Shown: positions 54,470-56,521 of the stretch, in pieces
Position numbering within the stretch: position 1 is the first letter of the stretch
Layout of the letters: each line of letters begins with the position of its first letter
From: JAZUOT01 sp045604805
Lineage (GTDB): Bacteria > Bacillota > Clostridia > Oscillospirales > Acutalibacteraceae
NCBI GenBank assembly: GCA_045604805.1
Contig: JAZUOT010000005.1
Coordinates: 1 to 56,521 of the forward strand
Reading direction: 5' to 3'
DNA length: 56,521 nt
The notes under the pieces: model-generated
Told to the model about the DNA's origin: nothing
Database searches by the model: none
What the model saw: the letters and a program-made list of their open reading frames with translations, nothing else
Program-made: the position numbers and the translations under genes

Positions 54470-55768
54470 TTAAAAATCCTCTCCGAAACCACCAATAATA
54501 TTTGAAGTATAATCATCCACAAAATTAGAATCCAAACGGACTGTAAACTTTTCATCCGTCTGCATAGATTTAACAACAGCTTCATTATTTTTTATTTCAT
54601 CAGATCCTACAACCAGGCTGTATACGGCACCTATTTTATCAGCATAACGTAGCTGAGCTTTTAAACTTTTAGAATTAAGATCGCACTCAACATGGATAGC
54701 AGCGCTTCTTAATTCCTCAGCCAAACTAAAAACATAGGCATTAGCTTTATCGTCCAGAGAAGCCAGATATAATTCACATCCGGGATAGTCTATGTTGTTG
54801 AAATTTTCCTGATGAGCAGAGATAACGTCCAATAGCCTTTCCATGCCAAGGCCGAAGCCCAGAGAGGAAATTTTGGGACCACCTAGCTGTTCTGTGAGAT
54901 CGTCATAACGTCCACCACCACAAACTGTTAAAGGTCCATCTTTTGTGTCATAAACAAACTCAAACACAGTTTTAGTGTAGTAATCTAAACCTCGAACAAT
55001 AGTACTATCTATTTCATATTTTATATCTGCTATATCCATGAGATTTTTTACTTGTGAAAAATGTTCTGCACAATCAGTACATAGATTTTCTAGCATGGTA
55101 GGAGCATTTTTTGAGATTTTATGACAACAGTCATTTTTGCAGTCCAGAATCCTCATAGGGTTACTCTCAAATCTTTTTTTACAAAGCTCACAAAGCTGAT
55201 TTAAATGTTCATTAAAATATTCTCTAAGCAAAGTATAGTAATTTTTTCTGCACTCCGGGCAGCCTATAGAATTCAAATTCAAGCGCAGTTCGTGTATCCC
55301 TAGAGCTTCAAATATTGAATTTGCAAGAGATATCAATTCGGCATCTGCGGTAGGAGAGTTTGCACCAAAACATTCCACGCCAAACTGATTGAATTCTCTG
55401 TACCTACCGTTTTGAGGTTTTTCGTACCTATAGCAAGAATCAAAATAATAAAGCTTAAGAGGTAATGTCTTGTTATGTAAGCCATTTTCTAAAACAGCCC
55501 TAGCAACACCAGCAGTACCCTCCGGACGTAAGGTAATAGAACGTCCAGATTTATCTTCAAAAGTATACATTTCTTTTTGGACAACATCTGTGTTTTCGCC
55601 AGCTGAGCGTTTGAATAAGTTTGTATGTTCGAAAATCGGTGTGCGTATTTCTTTATAACCATATGTATGAACTATCTCTTTGATTATGTTTTCAACAAGC
55701 TGCCATTTGAAAGAATCTTTTGGCAGTATGTCTTTTGTCCCTCGCGGAATTTTAGATATAAGTTCCAT
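54470..55768 (-). CDS. hisS: Histidyl-tRNA synthetase
   Basis: This class II synthetase charges tRNA-His. The 432-residue product has the start PRGTKDILP, motif 2 RYEKPQNGRYREFNQFG, the histidine-binding GLDYYTKTVFEF, GGGRYDDL, and motif 3 LGFGLGMERL. A Cys-rich zinc-like stretch lies in the insertion. ATG follows GAGGGTGAG. The 147-bp upstream space is too short for a T-box and no T-box bulge sequence is seen. Confidence 0.96.
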   Translation of the reverse strand: MELISKIPRGTKDILPKDSFKWQLVENIIKEIVHTYGYKEIRTPIFEHTNLFKRSAGENTDVVQKEMYTFEDKSGRSITLRPEGTAGVARAVLENGLHNKTLPLKLYYFDSCYRYEKPQNGRYREFNQFGVECFGANSPTADAELISLANSIFEALGIHELRLNLNSIGCPECRKNYYTLLREYFNEHLNQLCELCKKRFESNPMRILDCKNDCCHKISKNAPTMLENLCTDCAEHFSQVKNLMDIADIKYEIDSTIVRGLDYYTKTVFEFVYDTKDGPLTVCGGGRYDDLTEQLGGPKISSLGFGLGMERLLDVISAHQENFNNIDYPGCELYLASLDDKANAYVFSLAEELRSAAIHVECDLNSKSLKAQLRYADKIGAVYSLVVGSDEIKNNEAVVKSMQTDEKFTVRLDSNFVDDYTSNIIGGFGEDF

Positions 55769-55805
55769 GAAAACTACTCACCCTCTCTAAACAATTTCAG
55801 CTGAT

Positions 55806-55834
55806 ATTTTAGCATATAAGGGGCAATTTTAGAA
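55806..55834 (-). promoter_or_regulatory. Candidate extended -10 promoter of hisS-aspS
   Basis: Minus strand TGCTAAAAT (hexamer 55806-55811) with a weak TTCTAA at 55829-55834. Confidence 0.4.
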
Positions 55835-55856
55835 GTGTGTGTTTGGCTTGATTACT

Positions 55857-55897
55857 AAAAAAAGCAAGGATGAGTTTTACCTCACTCTTGCTTTTTT
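55857..55897 (-). terminator. Terminator after the right-edge surface protein gene
   Basis: AAAAAGCAAGAGTGAG pairs with CTCATCCTTGCTTTTTT (minus-strand order), with runs of A and T on either side. It lies 19 bp past the stop. Confidence 0.85.
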
Positions 55898-55915
55898 AAA
55901 AAATTATTTTTTTCT

Positions 55916-56521
55916 TTACTTTTTGCGTTTTGATTTATCATAAGCAGTAAACATCGAACACAGTGAAAAAGCAATCAACCCTCCTATACATAAAGTATTT
56001 CCTGTTTTTGTAGTTTCACCAAATTTATTGTTAGATTTTGAATCTTGGTTAGATATAAAACTATTGTCATCACTATTGTCATCACTGTTGTCATCACTAT
56101 TGTCATCACTATTGTCATCACTATTGTCATCACTGTTGTCATCACTATTGTCATCACTATTGTCATCACTATTGTCATCACTATTGTCATCACTATTGTC
56201 ATCACTATTGTCATCACTGTTGTCATCACTGTTGTCATCACTGTTGTCATCACTGTTGTCATCACTGTTGTCATCACTGTTGACATCACTGTTGTCATCA
56301 TCGGATGTATTATCTGTAACAGAAAAATTCAGTTTAAGTTCAACATCCGCAGCTTGAGAACCATTGGTGCCTGTGACGGTAAGAGTAGTATCATAACTCT
56401 CTGGTTCAAGTGAGTCTTTAGGTTTTACGGTAAAAGTTGCTGAATCGCTCACTGAAAGTTCAGTTTTTGAAAAATCACTTATGATATAATTGACTGCTGT
56501 CGGTTGTATCAATGTTATACT
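55916..56521 (-). CDS. Cell-surface protein with Asp-Asp-Asn-Ser repeat stalk (partial, 5' end outside window)
   Basis: The frame is open to the window edge. Visible parts, in order: a beta-rich module of about 70 residues (SDFSKTELSVSDSATFTVKP, TTLTVTGTNGSQAADVELKL), which looks like the end of an Ig-like surface domain; about 20 repeats of DDNS encoded by a 12-bp tandem repeat; a Ser/Asn linker; TKTGN; a hydrophobic span (TLCIGGLIAFSLCSMF) and a basic tail KSKRKK. The repeat stalk recalls the Ser-Asp stalks of staphylococcal adhesins, and the TKTG tail matches the partial gene at the left edge. Probably a wall-anchored surface protein; ligand unknown. Confidence 0.75.
   Translation of the reverse strand, partial: SITLIQPTAVNYIISDFSKTELSVSDSATFTVKPKDSLEPESYDTTLTVTGTNGSQAADVELKLNFSVTDNTSDDDNSDVNSDDNSDDNSDDNSDDNSDDNSDDNSDDNSDDNSDDNSDDNSDDNSDDNSDDNSDDNSDDNSDDNSDDNSDDNSFISNQDSKSNNKFGETTKTGNTLCIGGLIAFSLCSMFTAYDKSKRKK
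56055..56310. repeat. 12-bp tandem repeat array coding Asp-Asp-Asn-Ser units
   Basis: About 20 copies of TCACTATTGTCA or TCACTGTTGTCA in tandem, with rare variants near the right end. It generates artefactual long open frames in other frames. Confidence 0.95.

Noticed and set aside
55770..55915. T-box leader expected before hisS-aspS
   Set aside because: The space is only 147 bp, includes the neighbour's terminator, and lacks a T-box consensus.
55984..56413. Open frames of Met-Thr-Val and Leu-Leu-Ser-Ser repeats
   Set aside because: Shadows of the DDNS repeat array.

Overview
The window is AT-rich, with Shine-Dalgarno-type starts (AGGAGG, and frequent TTG/GTG starts), HrcA/CIRCE control of groES-groEL, a Gram-positive PTS set, QueH, PPDK, a MecA-like adaptor and cell-wall surface proteins with C-terminal anchors. 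This suggests an anaerobic low-GC Firmicute of class Clostridia; the genus cannot be read from the sequence. Most of the window is housekeeping DNA, interrupted by accessory blocks scarred by decayed insertion sequences.

Left part (1-15.1 kb): the tail of an anchored surface protein, queH-rarA, an IS5-type remnant, ppdK (minus), a repeat-rich surface protein (minus), and the tig-clpP-clpX proteostasis operon (minus). Then come two minus-strand genes whose products begin with nearly identical 65-residue double-glycine leader peptides but carry unrelated large cargoes (one of them made of TPR/SNAP-like helical repeats), and a membrane-anchored GH25 lysozyme. Middle (15.2-35.6 kb): a MecA-like adaptor; a plus-strand run tmk, DJ-1-like, recN, GH13 amylase, uvrB, uvrA, CAT-like; a minus-strand run ppa, ptsH, ptsI, crr, EIICB, yraN; then OPT transporter, PqqD-like protein and murC from one strong promoter.

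Accessory island (about 35.6-48.0 kb): remnants of IS1-like, IS30 and IS256 elements surround a tRNA-Leu(GAG) gene. These are followed by a third leader-peptide protein and a four-gene plus-strand operon: a zinc-ribbon/Fn3-like scaffold protein, a zinc-ribbon GTPase, a large GAP1-like protein, and a membrane-anchored zinc-ribbon GTPase. The operon resembles the double-GTPase/GAP1 systems predicted to act in biological conflict. A degenerate group II intron closes the island.

Right part (48.0-56.5 kb): groES-groEL (minus) with CIRCE, a fourth leader-peptide protein with a hydrophobic hairpin and VEEP repeats, a gutted IS5-type element, hisS-aspS (minus), and the 3' part of a second anchored surface protein with a long Asp-Asp-Asn-Ser repeat stalk.

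Two things stand out. First, four genes encode a Nif11/double-glycine-type export leader on cargoes of roughly 230 to 670 residues instead of a short peptide, with no modification enzyme or peptidase-ABC exporter nearby. Second, the double-GTPase operon sits directly downstream of one of these genes. All assignments are by eye; no database search was run.
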